Positions 49,525 through 57,998 are shown, numbered from the stretch's first letter. The stretch: 64,000 bases of DNA from Serratia nevei (GCF_024160145.1 NZ_JAMYWQ010000004.1:62001-126000); one strand, 5' to 3'. Notes: generated by a model not told the origin, from the sequence alone. Numbers and translations: made by a program.

Positions 49525-50256
49525 ATGATGCAACTCCGCAGCCAACGCCTTCAGCATGAAAAAAAGCACCTGACGCCCTGGCACCGGCACGAAGGCGGCC
49601 AGCTCTATCTGTTGACGCGCGGCATGCTGGCCATGGAACTCCCGGGCCGGCAATGGGCGATCACCGGCGGTACGCTGGGCTGGCTGCCGCCGGGATGCGC
49701 CCATCAGGCGCTGGCCTGCGGCGACGTGGCGGGCTGGAGTCTGTATCTGCCGGTGGAAAGCGTGCATGAGATGCCGCCGCAGCCGCAGCTGTTCACAGCC
49801 TCTGCGCTGTTGCAGGCCCTGGTGGAGCGCATCGCGCAGTTCCCCGTCGGCGCGCTGAGTGCGCCGCAACGGCGGCTGCTGCAGGTGCTGCTGGACGAAA
49901 TGCACGCGGCAAGCCGCGCCCCTTTGCAATTGCCGCTGCCGCAGGACGCCCGGTTGCTGAACATCGCCCGGGCGCTGCTGAACGATCCCGCCAGCCGGCG
50001 CAGCCAGCGCGACTGGGCCACCTGGGCCGGGCTCAGCCCGCGCACCCTGAGCCGCCGTTTTCTGCAGGAAACCGGCATCAGCTTCGCGCTGTGGCGCCAG
50101 CAGGCGCGGGTATTGCGCTCACTGGAGGGATTATCACGCGGCGAGGTGGCCGACGCCTGTGGCTATGACAACGTCAGCGCCTATATCGCCGCCTTTCGCC
50201 GCCGCTTCGGCGTCACGCCCGGAGCGTACTTTGCGCCGGCTCGGCAAACGGAATAG
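49525..50256 (+). CDS. AraC-family transcriptional regulator
   Basis: A 243-residue regulator with an N-terminal cupin sensor (HEKKHLTPWHRHEGGQLYLL, GGTLGWLPPGCAHQAL) and a C-terminal double helix-turn-helix (about 145-235) with DWATWAGLSPRTLSRRFLQETG and GEVADACGYDNVSAYIAAFRRRFGVTPGAYF. The start could also be the next ATG at 49528. It is divergent from the NTF2-like gene, with 96 bp between them. Together the two sit between aroL and yaiA, an apparent insertion compared with E. coli. Confidence 0.92.
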   Translation: MMQLRSQRLQHEKKHLTPWHRHEGGQLYLLTRGMLAMELPGRQWAITGGTLGWLPPGCAHQALACGDVAGWSLYLPVESVHEMPPQPQLFTASALLQALVERIAQFPVGALSAPQRRLLQVLLDEMHAASRAPLQLPLPQDARLLNIARALLNDPASRRSQRDWATWAGLSPRTLSRRFLQETGISFALWRQQARVLRSLEGLSRGEVADACGYDNVSAYIAAFRRRFGVTPGAYFAPARQTE

Positions 50257-50278
50257 GAAAACGGGCGCCCGGCGCCCG
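50257..50278 (-). terminator. Terminator of aroL
   Basis: The stem CGGGCGC/GCGCCCG with a 3-base loop is followed on the minus strand by TTTTCC. It lies 15 bp beyond the aroL stop and next to the convergent araC-type stop. Confidence 0.65.
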
Positions 50279-50292
50279 AAGAGAAGACAGGG

Positions 50293-50817
50293 TTACTTCA
50301 CCGTCTCACGCGGCAGCACCGCGAGGATTTGTTCCACCACCCGCTGCGGATCGGCGGCACCGTCTATCACGTAATGCGCGGCATCCTGATACAGCGCTTC
50401 GCGCGCCGCCAGCACCTCGAGCATCTCCTCGGCGATCGGCCTGCCGGTGAGCGTCGGGCGCTGCGTATCTTCCGGGTACTCTTCCAACCGCTGCGCCAAC
50501 ACGCTGGCCGGCGCACGCAGATAGATAACGGTGCCATGCCGGCGCATAAACTGACGGTTCTCCTCCGCCAGGATCGCCCCACCGCCAGTGGCAACTATAG
50601 TTGACAGGTTAGTCACAGTTTGCAACGCGATGGTCTCGCGGCGGCGGAACCCCAGCCAGCCCTCGCGCTCGACCATGTCCGCCACGCTCATCTGCGCCGC
50701 CTGCTGCATGAACAGATCGGTATCGACGAACTGATAGCCCAACGCCAGCGCCAATGCGCTGCCTACCGTGGTTTTTCCGGCTCCGCGAGCGCCTATCATG
50801 AACAGGGTTTGTGTCAT
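50293..50817 (-). CDS. aroL: Shikimate kinase AroL
   Basis: AroL phosphorylates shikimate in the aromatic amino acid pathway. The start at 50817 ([19 protein letters not shown]) gives 174 residues, the same as E. coli; the longer frame is not supported. The Walker A loop is at residues 9-17; [20 protein letters not shown] and [13 protein letters not shown] follow, then the lid [12 protein letters not shown]. Unlike in E. coli, yaiA and aroM do not follow directly. Confidence 0.96.
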   Translation of the reverse strand: MTQTLFMIGARGAGKTTVGSALALALGYQFVDTDLFMQQAAQMSVADMVEREGWLGFRRRETIALQTVTNLSTIVATGGGAILAEENRQFMRRHGTVIYLRAPASVLAQRLEEYPEDTQRPTLTGRPIAEEMLEVLAAREALYQDAAHYVIDGAADPQRVVEQILAVLPRETVK

Positions 50818-50913
50818 TACGGGTTGTCCCTTATGCGGTGACTTGAGTGCATTGCATACCAAAATACCGAACGGGTGCGATGGCGTGGTGCCAGCATCAT
50901 ACCCTGCCCGCCC

Positions 50914-50931
50914 TGTATTTCAATATTTACG
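50914..50931 (-). promoter_or_regulatory. Possible TyrR box upstream of aroL
   Basis: TGTATT-N6-TTTACG matches the TyrR consensus TGTAAA-N6-TTTACA at 9 of 12 defined positions, 97 bp upstream of aroL. It overlaps the end of the upstream GNAT gene. E. coli aroL is TyrR-controlled, but one imperfect site is weak evidence. Confidence 0.3.
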
Positions 50932-51445
50932 ATAGTGTAAATTCCATGGCACAGCGACTGCCGGCGGCAAAGCCGTGCGCCAGATCCTCATCCAGGTGCA
51001 GCCGCAAAGCGGCCGTGAGCCGCGCATCGTCGAGCGGCCGGAATCCCAGCCGCCGGTAGTAAGGCGCATTCCACGGCACCTCGATGAAGGTGGTGAGCGT
51101 CAGGCGACCCGCGCCCTGCCGTTTGGCCTCTTCCGCCACCGCGCCGATCAGGCGGCGGCCAACGCCCTGCCGCTGCCAGCTACCGGCGACCGACAATTCG
51201 GCGATGTGCCAATCTTCCCCCTGATCCTGCACGGCGATAAAGCCGGCGCACTCGCCGTTGTCGCTTTCCGCCAGCCATTCACGGCGCTCGGCAATAAACG
51301 CCGCATGCTGCTGCGGGGCCATCACCTCGCCTTCGGCGATAAAGCGCCATTCCGGCTGCTGGCGAAACAGCTGCGCCGCCGAGCGTTCAACCGCCATCAG
51401 ATGCACGATATCCCGCTGCTGCGCCAAACGAATCTGCAGGCTCAT
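50927..51445 (-). CDS. GNAT-family N-acetyltransferase
   Basis: A 172-residue GNAT protein; the family transfers acetyl groups from acetyl-CoA to amines. The acetyl-CoA loop is in IAELSVAGSWQRQGVGRRLIGAVAEEA, and the C-terminal motif is NAPYYRRLGFRPLDDARL. The substrate is unknown. It lies between aroL and the siderophore receptor, on the same strand as both, with spacing that does not indicate an operon. Confidence 0.85.
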   Translation of the reverse strand: MSLQIRLAQQRDIVHLMAVERSAAQLFRQQPEWRFIAEGEVMAPQQHAAFIAERREWLAESDNGECAGFIAVQDQGEDWHIAELSVAGSWQRQGVGRRLIGAVAEEAKRQGAGRLTLTTFIEVPWNAPYYRRLGFRPLDDARLTAALRLHLDEDLAHGFAAGSRCAMEFTLS

Positions 51446-51498
51446 GGGTTCTCCTTAACGTTGGGGCGGTTATTTAAGCAAATTTCACCGCCCGTGGC

Positions 51499-53622
51499 TT
51501 AAAAATCGATACTGCCGCGCAGCACCACCTCACGCGGTTCCCCCACCGCCACGCGCAAATTGCCGCCGCTGGAAGGATAGTAGGTTTTATCGAACAGGTT
51601 CTTCACGTTCAGCTGCCATTTCACCCGATAGCCGTTGATCGGCATGGTGTAAGCGGCGAACGCATCGGCAACGGTGTAATTATCCAGGGAGAAACTGTTG
51701 GCCGCGTCACCCGGGCGGCGTCCTACGTAGCGCGCACCGGCGCCAATGCGCACCTCATCGCCGCTGTAGAGACCCGGGCTGCCCAGATTCTGGGTCAGGA
51801 ACAGCGAGGCGGTGTGGCGCGCCACGTTGGTCATCTCTTTCCCCTTGTTATCCGGATCGTCTACCACCCGCGCGTCGGTATACGCATAAGAACCGATCAG
51901 GCTCAGCGAATCGGTGAGATTACCGGCTACGTCCAGCTCCACGCCCTGCGAACGCACGCGCCCGGCGGTGCGCGTCACGGTTTCGCCCTCCACCAGCTCA
52001 CTGACCATCACGTTGCGCTTGGTGATATCGAACAGCGCCAGCGTGCCGGTGACACCGTTCGGCAGCGCCAGTTTGCCGCCGACTTCCCAGGACTTGCCCT
52101 GTTCCGGCGGCAGCGAACCAATTTGGGTGGCGATGGAGGAGTTTGGCTTGAACGATTCGGTATAGCTGCTGTACAGCGACACGTAAGGCGTCAGCTTGTA
52201 CACCACCCCGGCGCGCGGCACCAGCTTACCGTCCGAGCTGTCGGTATTGGTCTGGAACGGCCGCCCCTTGCCGGCATAGACGTCGAAAGCGTCGTAACGC
52301 AGCCCGCCCATCACCAGCCATTTATCGGTCAGTTGGATGGAATCCTGCATGAACCAACCGTAGCTGGTGAGGTTTTCCCGCTGGTCGCTGTCTTTGGCGC
52401 TGACCGCGGTCGACGGCGGCATCAGGCCGTATACCGGATGATAGATATTGAAATCGCTGTTCTTTTTGCCGCGAATCATGTCGCCGCGGTAGGTACGGTT
52501 ATCTTCAAAATCGAAGCCGAACAGCATCTGGTGGTTGATGCTGCCCCAGTCCACGTCGCCATTGAGCGTCAGCTGCACCGCGTTGGCGTGGCTGACGGCG
52601 TTGGCGGTCGAGTCGGCCTGGCGGCTCAACACGCCGGTCACCGGGTTCAACGCCGTGGCGCGCGCCTGGTTGTCGCTGTAGCTGTTGCGGCTGTAGGCGT
52701 AGGTCAGCGAGCTTTTCCAACGCTCGTTGAGCGTCTGATCGATCTGCAGGGTAATGCTGTCCTGATCGCCGCGGGTGGCATTATAGGCTTCGTCAAAACG
52801 GCGATCGCGCGGCGTATTCACCGGTTTACCGGTGCGCGAATCGATAATGGTGCCGCGATCGAACGGCACCAGATATTCCATATGCTCGTAGGCCAACCGC
52901 ACGGTGGTGTTCTCGCCGTACCACATCAACGACGGCGCGATCACCGTCTGGCGATTGCGGCCAAAGTTGCGCCAGTAATCGGTTTCATCGTGATCGACGA
53001 TCATGCGATAGGCGAACCCCGACGTGCCGAGCGGCCCGGTAACGTCGAGCTGGCCGCCGCCGCCGTTGAAGCTGCTGCCCCAGCCTGCCACGTGGGTATG
53101 CTGCTGCAGCTGGGGTTTCTTAGTGATCATGTTGATCATCCCGCCCGGCTCGCCCATGCCGTACAGCATCGAGGCCGGCCCCTTGAGCACCTCCACCCGC
53201 TCGGTGGTCGGCGTAAAGTTGCGCGCCTGCACCGAGCGCACGCCGTCGCGCAGAATGGAGCCGTCGCGGTTGTCGCCGAAGCCGCGTTTCATGACCGCGT
53301 CCTGGGTGCCGCCCAGCGTGTTGGCCTGGGTAATGCCGCTGACGTTGTACAGCGCTTCGTCCAGGCTGCTGACCGCCTGATCGGTAATCACCTGCTGCGG
53401 CACCACGTCGATCGCCTGCGGCACGTTCAACAGGTTGGTTTCGCTGCGGGTGCCGGTGACGCTGGTCAACGGCTGATAGCTCTGCACGCCGTCGGCGTCT
53501 TTGCGGCCGACCACCACCAGGCTGTCTTCCTTTGATGCGGCTTTTTCCGCCGCCCACGTCGGCGATGTCGCGCAGGCCGCCAAAGGCAATGCGCACCACC
53601 AGCCGCGCTTGTTGTTATTCAT
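51499..53622 (-). CDS. TonB-dependent siderophore receptor
   Basis: A 707-residue outer-membrane receptor with signal peptide (CALPLAACATSPTWAAEK), TonB box near DSLVVVGRK, a plug domain (LLNVPQAIDVVPQQVITDQ to GEPGGMINMITKKPQ) and a 22-strand barrel ending EVVLRGSIDF. No STN domain is present, so it should not signal like HasR. The class fits ferric-siderophore receptors, but the ligand cannot be read. Its start lies within the end of the upstream binding-protein gene (8-bp overlap), implying one operon under the Fur box at 54762. Confidence 0.9.
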   Translation of the reverse strand: MNNNKRGWWCALPLAACATSPTWAAEKAASKEDSLVVVGRKDADGVQSYQPLTSVTGTRSETNLLNVPQAIDVVPQQVITDQAVSSLDEALYNVSGITQANTLGGTQDAVMKRGFGDNRDGSILRDGVRSVQARNFTPTTERVEVLKGPASMLYGMGEPGGMINMITKKPQLQQHTHVAGWGSSFNGGGGQLDVTGPLGTSGFAYRMIVDHDETDYWRNFGRNRQTVIAPSLMWYGENTTVRLAYEHMEYLVPFDRGTIIDSRTGKPVNTPRDRRFDEAYNATRGDQDSITLQIDQTLNERWKSSLTYAYSRNSYSDNQARATALNPVTGVLSRQADSTANAVSHANAVQLTLNGDVDWGSINHQMLFGFDFEDNRTYRGDMIRGKKNSDFNIYHPVYGLMPPSTAVSAKDSDQRENLTSYGWFMQDSIQLTDKWLVMGGLRYDAFDVYAGKGRPFQTNTDSSDGKLVPRAGVVYKLTPYVSLYSSYTESFKPNSSIATQIGSLPPEQGKSWEVGGKLALPNGVTGTLALFDITKRNVMVSELVEGETVTRTAGRVRSQGVELDVAGNLTDSLSLIGSYAYTDARVVDDPDNKGKEMTNVARHTASLFLTQNLGSPGLYSGDEVRIGAGARYVGRRPGDAANSFSLDNYTVADAFAAYTMPINGYRVKWQLNVKNLFDKTYYPSSGGNLRVAVGEPREVVLRGSIDF

Positions 53623-54730
53623 TATCTAACTGACTCCAATAGGTCCCTGAAAAAGGTAATGGCAAAAACTGCTGATAAAGCTGTTGGAAGGTCTGTTGCG
53701 GGTTAATGTCGGCGAACAGATCCGGATAAAACGCTTTGGCGAACATCTCGACCAGCACCACGTGGTACGGGCTGAGGTAAAAGTTGTGCCAGACGCTCCA
53801 GGCGCGGTGATGCTTCACCGCCTGCAGGCTGGCCAGCATCGGCTGTGTGGCGACCAGCCGGCGGAAGCTGTCGGCAGCCTCCCGTTGGCTGACCTGCGGG
53901 CCGAGGCGCAGATCGGACAACCGCTTGCCCTGCGGCCCGGCCATGCCGGTCGCGAGGTAAACGTCGGGATTGGCGCTCAGAATGGTTTCCGGGTTCAGTT
54001 CGCCATACACCCCTTTGACGCTGGCGTTGGCGATGTTGTCGCCGCCGGCGAAGGTCAGCAGATCGCCGAGATTGCCGTGCGCGGCGGTGGTGCAGCAGGT
54101 ATCGCGCCGCCCCAGATGCAGGTGCAGCATCACTTTGGGCTTCGGCCCCTGGTAGCCCGCCAGCCGTTGCCGGATCACCGCCATATGCTGCTGATAAAAC
54201 TCGATGAACTGCTCGGCGCGCTGCTGGCGATTGAGCACTTCGCCCAACAGCCGCACGCTCGGCACGGTGTTGTTCAGCAGATCGATGCGCAGATCGACGT
54301 AGATCACCGCCACGCCGGCCTTGCTCAGCGCGGAAACCAGCAGATCGTTGTCGCCGTCTTCACGCGCGTAGCGCGCCAGGATCACCAGATCCGGTTTCAG
54401 CTGCAGCAGGCTTTCAATATTGACCTGGCGAAAATTATTGCCGCTGATAACGGGGATCGCGGCGATCTGCGGGAATTTCTGCGTATAGAGCTGCCAGCTT
54501 TGCGCATCGAACCGCGCCAGATCCGCCGGCCAGCCGACGATGCGCTGCGCCGGGTTGCCCGGCTCCAGCAGCGCCAGCGTATACAGCATGCGGCTCTCCC
54601 CCACCACGATGCGCTGCGGGTTGTCCGGCACCACGACCTGGCGGCCGGTGATATCGGTCACCGTCTTCGCCTGAGCGGAGAGCGCGGTGAACCACAGGGA
54701 AAGCAGCAGTAAAATGAGGGAATTGCGCAT
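53615..54730 (-). CDS. Iron-siderophore ABC transporter substrate-binding protein
   Basis: A 371-residue periplasmic binding protein of the FecB/FhuD class with a signal peptide (ILLLLSLWFTALSAQAK). It begins TDITGRQVVVPDNPQRIVVG and has VNIESLLQLKPDLVILARY and the central GNLGDLLTFAGGDNIA, typical of the fold. A CC pair (RRDTCCTTAAHG) is unusual. It overlaps the receptor gene by 8 bases. No permease or ATPase genes are nearby, so inner-membrane transport must use components encoded elsewhere. Confidence 0.88.
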   Translation of the reverse strand: MRNSLILLLLSLWFTALSAQAKTVTDITGRQVVVPDNPQRIVVGESRMLYTLALLEPGNPAQRIVGWPADLARFDAQSWQLYTQKFPQIAAIPVISGNNFRQVNIESLLQLKPDLVILARYAREDGDNDLLVSALSKAGVAVIYVDLRIDLLNNTVPSVRLLGEVLNRQQRAEQFIEFYQQHMAVIRQRLAGYQGPKPKVMLHLHLGRRDTCCTTAAHGNLGDLLTFAGGDNIANASVKGVYGELNPETILSANPDVYLATGMAGPQGKRLSDLRLGPQVSQREAADSFRRLVATQPMLASLQAVKHHRAWSVWHNFYLSPYHVVLVEMFAKAFYPDLFADINPQQTFQQLYQQFLPLPFSGTYWSQLDNE

Positions 54731-54761
54731 GATTGAGCCGAAACCGGGAATAGTTTGCGCA

Positions 54762-54776
54762 TGATAATCACTCTCA
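54762..54776 (-). promoter_or_regulatory. Fur box upstream of the siderophore operon
   Basis: TGATAAT-C-ACTCTCA matches the 7-1-7 Fur consensus TGATAAT-N-ATTATCA at 12 of 14 positions. It lies 31 bp before the binding-protein start. Confidence 0.7.
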
Positions 54777-54945
54777 TTAGCACTTGCAATCCTGCACGGC
54801 GATTGCCAAAAGAAATCCGGAAAACGGCGCCGGGCGCACGGCGAAACATGGCGAAACCGCTACAAGAGCGGCTTTAAAAAGTTAAAAAAATGGCGGGAAA
54901 ATCGGTTAAATAGAGCGGATACCACCAAAAAATCGGAAGCCCCCC

Positions 54946-55407
54946 ATGACTCAACGCATTATTCCGCTGTCGGAGTGCCCACAGTTTGCCGATGTGTGCG
55001 CCGCCTGGGCCTTCGGCCAGTGGGGCTCACAGCGCGGCGGTTCGCTGGAACGCGCCCAGCTGCGCTTTGCCCAGTGCAGCCGGCCAAGCGACGATCACCT
55101 GACGTTGATGATGATCGACGGCGATCGCCCGGTGGGCATGGCCAGCCTGTGGCCCAGCGACGATCATCAACGCCAGGATCTCACCCCGTGGCTGGCCGGC
55201 GTCTTCGTTCATCCCGATCACCGCCGCCAGGGCATTGCCCACCGCCTGGAGAGGGCCATCATCGAAGCGGCGCGGCAGCGCCATCATTCGGTTTTGCATC
55301 TCATCACCGACAAGTCGGAAGCGCTGTACGCCGGCTGGGGTTGGCAGCCCGTGGAGCGCCGGCAGCAGCATGATGAAGACGTGGTGGTGATGGTGAAAAC
55401 GCTGTAG
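54946..55407 (+). CDS. GNAT-family N-acetyltransferase
   Basis: A 153-residue GNAT protein with the acetyl-CoA binding segment GVFVHPDHRRQGIAHRLERAIIEAARQ and a C-terminal EALYAGWGWQPVERR. Substrate unknown. GGAAG lies shortly before the start. It is convergent with the next gene; the two stop codons abut (55407/55408) with no room for a terminator between them. Confidence 0.85.
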   Translation: MTQRIIPLSECPQFADVCAAWAFGQWGSQRGGSLERAQLRFAQCSRPSDDHLTLMMIDGDRPVGMASLWPSDDHQRQDLTPWLAGVFVHPDHRRQGIAHRLERAIIEAARQRHHSVLHLITDKSEALYAGWGWQPVERRQQHDEDVVVMVKTL

Positions 55408-55965
55408 TCAGCGCGGCGTACAGACATACACCAGCGCCGGCGGGAAGTTGCGCACCACCCGCAGACGCTTCCAGTGAAAATAACGGGACAGCAATTTTTC
55501 CGACAGGTGGCTGTATTGGAACAGCACCAGCGTGCCGTTACGCGCCAGCAACCGCTGCCGGGCCTGCTGAAGGATACGCACGCTGATCCTGATCGGGATC
55601 GACAGCAGTGGCAGGCAGGAGAACACCACATCGTAATCCGTGGTCATCTGGCTTGCCGAATGGGCCATCACCTTTAGCCGCCGATCGTCAATCCCGCGCA
55701 GCCGATGCACGAAATGGGGTTGGATTTCGAAGGCCTCCAGTGCCGCATCGGCGCGCATCCGCCCCAGAATGCGTTTGGTCAGCACGCCGTCCGCCGCGCC
55801 CAGTTCCGCGATCGACAGCGCACGGGTCCATTCAACCTGGTTCAGCATCGCCTGACACAGCCATGGAGAGGAGGGTGCCAGCGTACCCACGGTGCGCGGT
55901 GAAGCCATAAATTGCTGCAGATAAGCGAAGTGATTCATCAGTTGCAACCGGGTCGCATTTAACAT
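55408..55965 (-). CDS. Class I SAM-dependent methyltransferase, phospholipid-methyltransferase-like
   Basis: The 185-residue protein starts MLNATRLQLMNHFAYLQQFMASPRTVGTLAPSSPWL (in two parts), a pattern seen in small phospholipid N-methyltransferase-like proteins. The SAM motif is IAELGAADGVLTKRIL, followed by EAFEIQPHFVHRL and the motif-IV-like DVVFSCLPLLSIP. The substrate is uncertain. GGAGG precedes the start, but a 9-bp inverted repeat spans the start codon and upstream leader (55962-55995), which may limit translation. Confidence 0.75.
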   Translation of the reverse strand: MLNATRLQLMNHFAYLQQFMASPRTVGTLAPSSPWLCQAMLNQVEWTRALSIAELGAADGVLTKRILGRMRADAALEAFEIQPHFVHRLRGIDDRRLKVMAHSASQMTTDYDVVFSCLPLLSIPIRISVRILQQARQRLLARNGTLVLFQYSHLSEKLLSRYFHWKRLRVVRNFPPALVYVCTPR

Positions 55966-55995
55966 TGAGGCCTCCTTGGGTTAAACCCTCAATGT
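55962..55995 (-). promoter_or_regulatory. Leader hairpin over the start codon of the methyltransferase gene
   Basis: In the transcript ACATTGAGG (55995-55987) can pair with CCTCAATGT (55970-55962), which contains the AUG. The Shine-Dalgarno GGAGG lies at the edge of the 16-base loop. A nested GGGTTTAACCC could compete. The fold would hide the start codon. Confidence 0.5.
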
Positions 55996-56087
55996 GAGCC
56001 GAATTTCTTAAGTATTCATTAACATGAATCCGAAAGCCGTAGACACAGTTGTAATAAATTGCAACCCAGGCCACTGCGGCAAAATAA

Positions 56088-56159
56088 AAACGGTCGTAAT
56101 AATGACCTGAAAATAAGCCGCCGGTGCGCTGGCCTATCAGATAATTATTACGACCGTTT
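56088..56159 (-). repeat. 16-bp perfect inverted repeat with a 40-bp centre
   Basis: AAACGGTCGTAATAAT (56088-56103) and its exact complement ATTATTACGACCGTTT (56144-56159) flank 40 bp. Read on the minus strand it lies 45 bp after the DUF1471 gene and ends in a T-rich run, so it may be a long-loop terminator. It could also be a remnant mobile element. A second hairpin, TGGCCACG/CGTGGCCA, lies at 56167-56186. Confidence 0.75.
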
Positions 56160-56204
56160 ATTTTATTGGCCACGTTGCCGTGGCCAGAGGGTAAAAGCCA
56201 ACGC

Positions 56205-56489
56205 TTAGCGATAAATCTCCGCGTTGCCGCGCCAGTTGCTGGAGTCCCCGGGGGTGTCCAGACCGATAATGCGGTAATGGCCGGCGCCGTCCGCCGCGGC
56301 TTTTTCTTTCAGGGCGTGAATGGCGTCATGCGGTGAGCCGCTAATGTCGGAAACCGACACCACGCCGAGGCTTTGCAGATTGGCGGCCTGTTCGCTGTTG
56401 ACCTGTTTCACCGACGACAGCGGCGCGGCGAAAGTGGAGAAGGAAGCGGCGGCGATCAATACTGCTGCGATGCTTGGGATAAGTTTCAT
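56205..56489 (-). CDS. DUF1471 (YhcN/BhsA-type) periplasmic protein
   Basis: A 94-residue secreted protein with a signal peptide (IPSIAAVLIAAASFSTFAAP) and one DUF1471 domain: QSLGVVSVSDISGSPHDAIHALKEKAAADGAGHYRII (in two strands and a helix). Members such as YhcN, BhsA and YdgH are linked to stress and biofilm in enterobacteria. CTGGAG lies eight bases before the start. Which paralogue this is cannot be settled by eye. Confidence 0.85.
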   Translation of the reverse strand: MKLIPSIAAVLIAAASFSTFAAPLSSVKQVNSEQAANLQSLGVVSVSDISGSPHDAIHALKEKAAADGAGHYRIIGLDTPGDSSNWRGNAEIYR

Positions 56490-56798
56490 GATTGACTCCA
56501 GGTGTTCTTGTTTATTAGCTCGTTGTCAGTGGTGTTAATTATCTGCTAACCAATGAAAACGGACGTAATGCAACGTAAAGAACATCAATCATTGTGAGGG
56601 GAATAAGGAGGAAATAAGATCGGATATGTATTTTCGGGCGAATTAGACTTTATGACATTCACTTTACCCCTATTTTATGAACAATTAAAGACGGTGAAAG
56701 ATAAAGAACGCGCGCCACCGCTATTTAAGATTTTTTACCCGCCGGGGCGCGCTGAGCTACGCTGTTTTTGTGGCTTACCCTTTTAAGGAAGAACGCTT
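56490..56798. other. Intergenic region between DUF1471 and ltrA genes
   Basis: This 309-bp AT-rich stretch separates divergent genes and should hold both promoters. I found no convincing repeat, RNA or operator motif. AAGGA lies eight bases before ltrA. Confidence 0.5.
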
Positions 56799-57974
56799 AT
56801 GTCGCAAAACCTGCTGCGCGTGCGTGACGGTCAGGGCGCTTCGGTATCATTTTCCGAGCTGCTGTTCGATCTGATCTACGTTTTCGCCGTGACCCAACTT
56901 TCCCACTATCTGTTGCATCACCTGACGCTGACCGGCGCGCTGGAAACCCTGCTGCTGTGGTTCGCCGTCTGGCTGGCCTGGCAATACACCGCCTGGGTCA
57001 CCAACTGGTTCAATCCGGATACCCGGCAAATTCGCCTGCTGCTGTTCGCTATCATGCTGCTGGGGCTGTTCGCCGCCGCCGCATTGCCACAGGCGTTTGG
57101 CGAGCGCGGCCTGATCTTCGCGCTGTTCTATGTCGCTATTCAGGTCGGCCGCTCCGTCGCGGTGCTGCGCCTGCTGGCACCCGGCCATCCGTTAAAACAA
57201 AACTTTCGCCGTATCCTCGGCTGGCTGTGCATTTCCGGCGTGTTCTGGATCGCCGGCGGGCTGGCGGAAGGCAACGCCCGCCTGGCGCTGTGGGCGATCG
57301 CCGTATTGTGCGAATACGTATCGCCGATGCTCGGCTTCCGGCTACCGGTGCTGGGGCGCTCGGACAGCAGCAGCGAATGGACCATCGAGGGCCACCATCT
57401 GGCGGAGCGCTGCCAGCTGTTCGTGATCGTGGCGCTGGGGGAAACCATTCTGATCACCGGCGCCACCCTGAGCGAGATGGAAAGCTGGAGCCCGCCGGTG
57501 CTCATCGCCTCGCTGGTGGCCTTTCTCGGCAGCCTGGCGATGTGGTGGGTCTACTTCGACACCAGCAGCAAAGCCGGCAGCCACGCCATCAGCCAGGCGG
57601 AAAACCCCGGCCAGCTGGGCGCTGACTTCCATTACGTGCACGTCGCGCTGGTGGGGGCGATCATCGTCTGCGCCGTGGCCAATGAACTGGTGATCGCCCA
57701 TCCCGACGGCCGCATCCAACACGCCACGGCGGCGGTGTTGCTGCTCGGGCCGGCACTCTACCTGTTCGCTAACGCACTGTATAAACGGCTGGTGTATCAT
57801 CGCTTCCCGCTGTCACACCTGGTGGGGCTGCTGGCGCTGGCGGCATTGGCCCCCGTCGCCTATTTAACCGATCTGCTGATGGTCAATGGCCTGACGACGC
57901 TGATCATGGTGGTGGTGGCGGTGTGGGAGAGCATCTCGCGCGGCAGAGCGCCGCAGCGGCACGCGGAAGCCTGA
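56799..57974 (+). CDS. ltrA: Low-temperature-requirement A (LtrA) family membrane protein
   Basis: A 391-residue polytopic inner-membrane protein with about ten hydrophobic helices. LtrA hallmarks are the N-terminal VSFSELLFDLIYVFAVTQLSH, EWTIEGHHLAERCQLFVIVALGETIL (in two segments) and WWVYFDTSS. The family's biochemical role is not established; the name comes from a Listeria mutant that grows poorly in the cold. It is monocistronic and convergent with the phytase-like gene across a hairpin. Confidence 0.88.
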   Translation: MSQNLLRVRDGQGASVSFSELLFDLIYVFAVTQLSHYLLHHLTLTGALETLLLWFAVWLAWQYTAWVTNWFNPDTRQIRLLLFAIMLLGLFAAAALPQAFGERGLIFALFYVAIQVGRSVAVLRLLAPGHPLKQNFRRILGWLCISGVFWIAGGLAEGNARLALWAIAVLCEYVSPMLGFRLPVLGRSDSSSEWTIEGHHLAERCQLFVIVALGETILITGATLSEMESWSPPVLIASLVAFLGSLAMWWVYFDTSSKAGSHAISQAENPGQLGADFHYVHVALVGAIIVCAVANELVIAHPDGRIQHATAAVLLLGPALYLFANALYKRLVYHRFPLSHLVGLLALAALAPVAYLTDLLMVNGLTTLIMVVVAVWESISRGRAPQRHAEA

Positions 57975-57980
57975 AGCAAA

Positions 57981-57998
57981 GGGGGCGCTATCGCCCCC
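57981..57998. terminator. Hairpin between ltrA and the phytase-like gene
   Basis: GGGGGCG/CGCCCCC with a CTAT loop lies between the convergent stop codons. T-runs are short on both sides. Confidence 0.6.

Noticed and set aside
50926-50942. TTTAC-N6-GTAAA arrangement near the aroL leader as a TyrR site
   Set aside because: The arms face the wrong way compared with the TyrR consensus; only the adjacent TGTATT-N6-TTTACG was listed, at low confidence.
55832-56173. 113-codon minus-strand frame covering the inverted repeat upstream of the methyltransferase
   Set aside because: It overlaps the certain start of the methyltransferase gene in another frame, and its product has no recognisable pattern; the structured DNA explains the region better.
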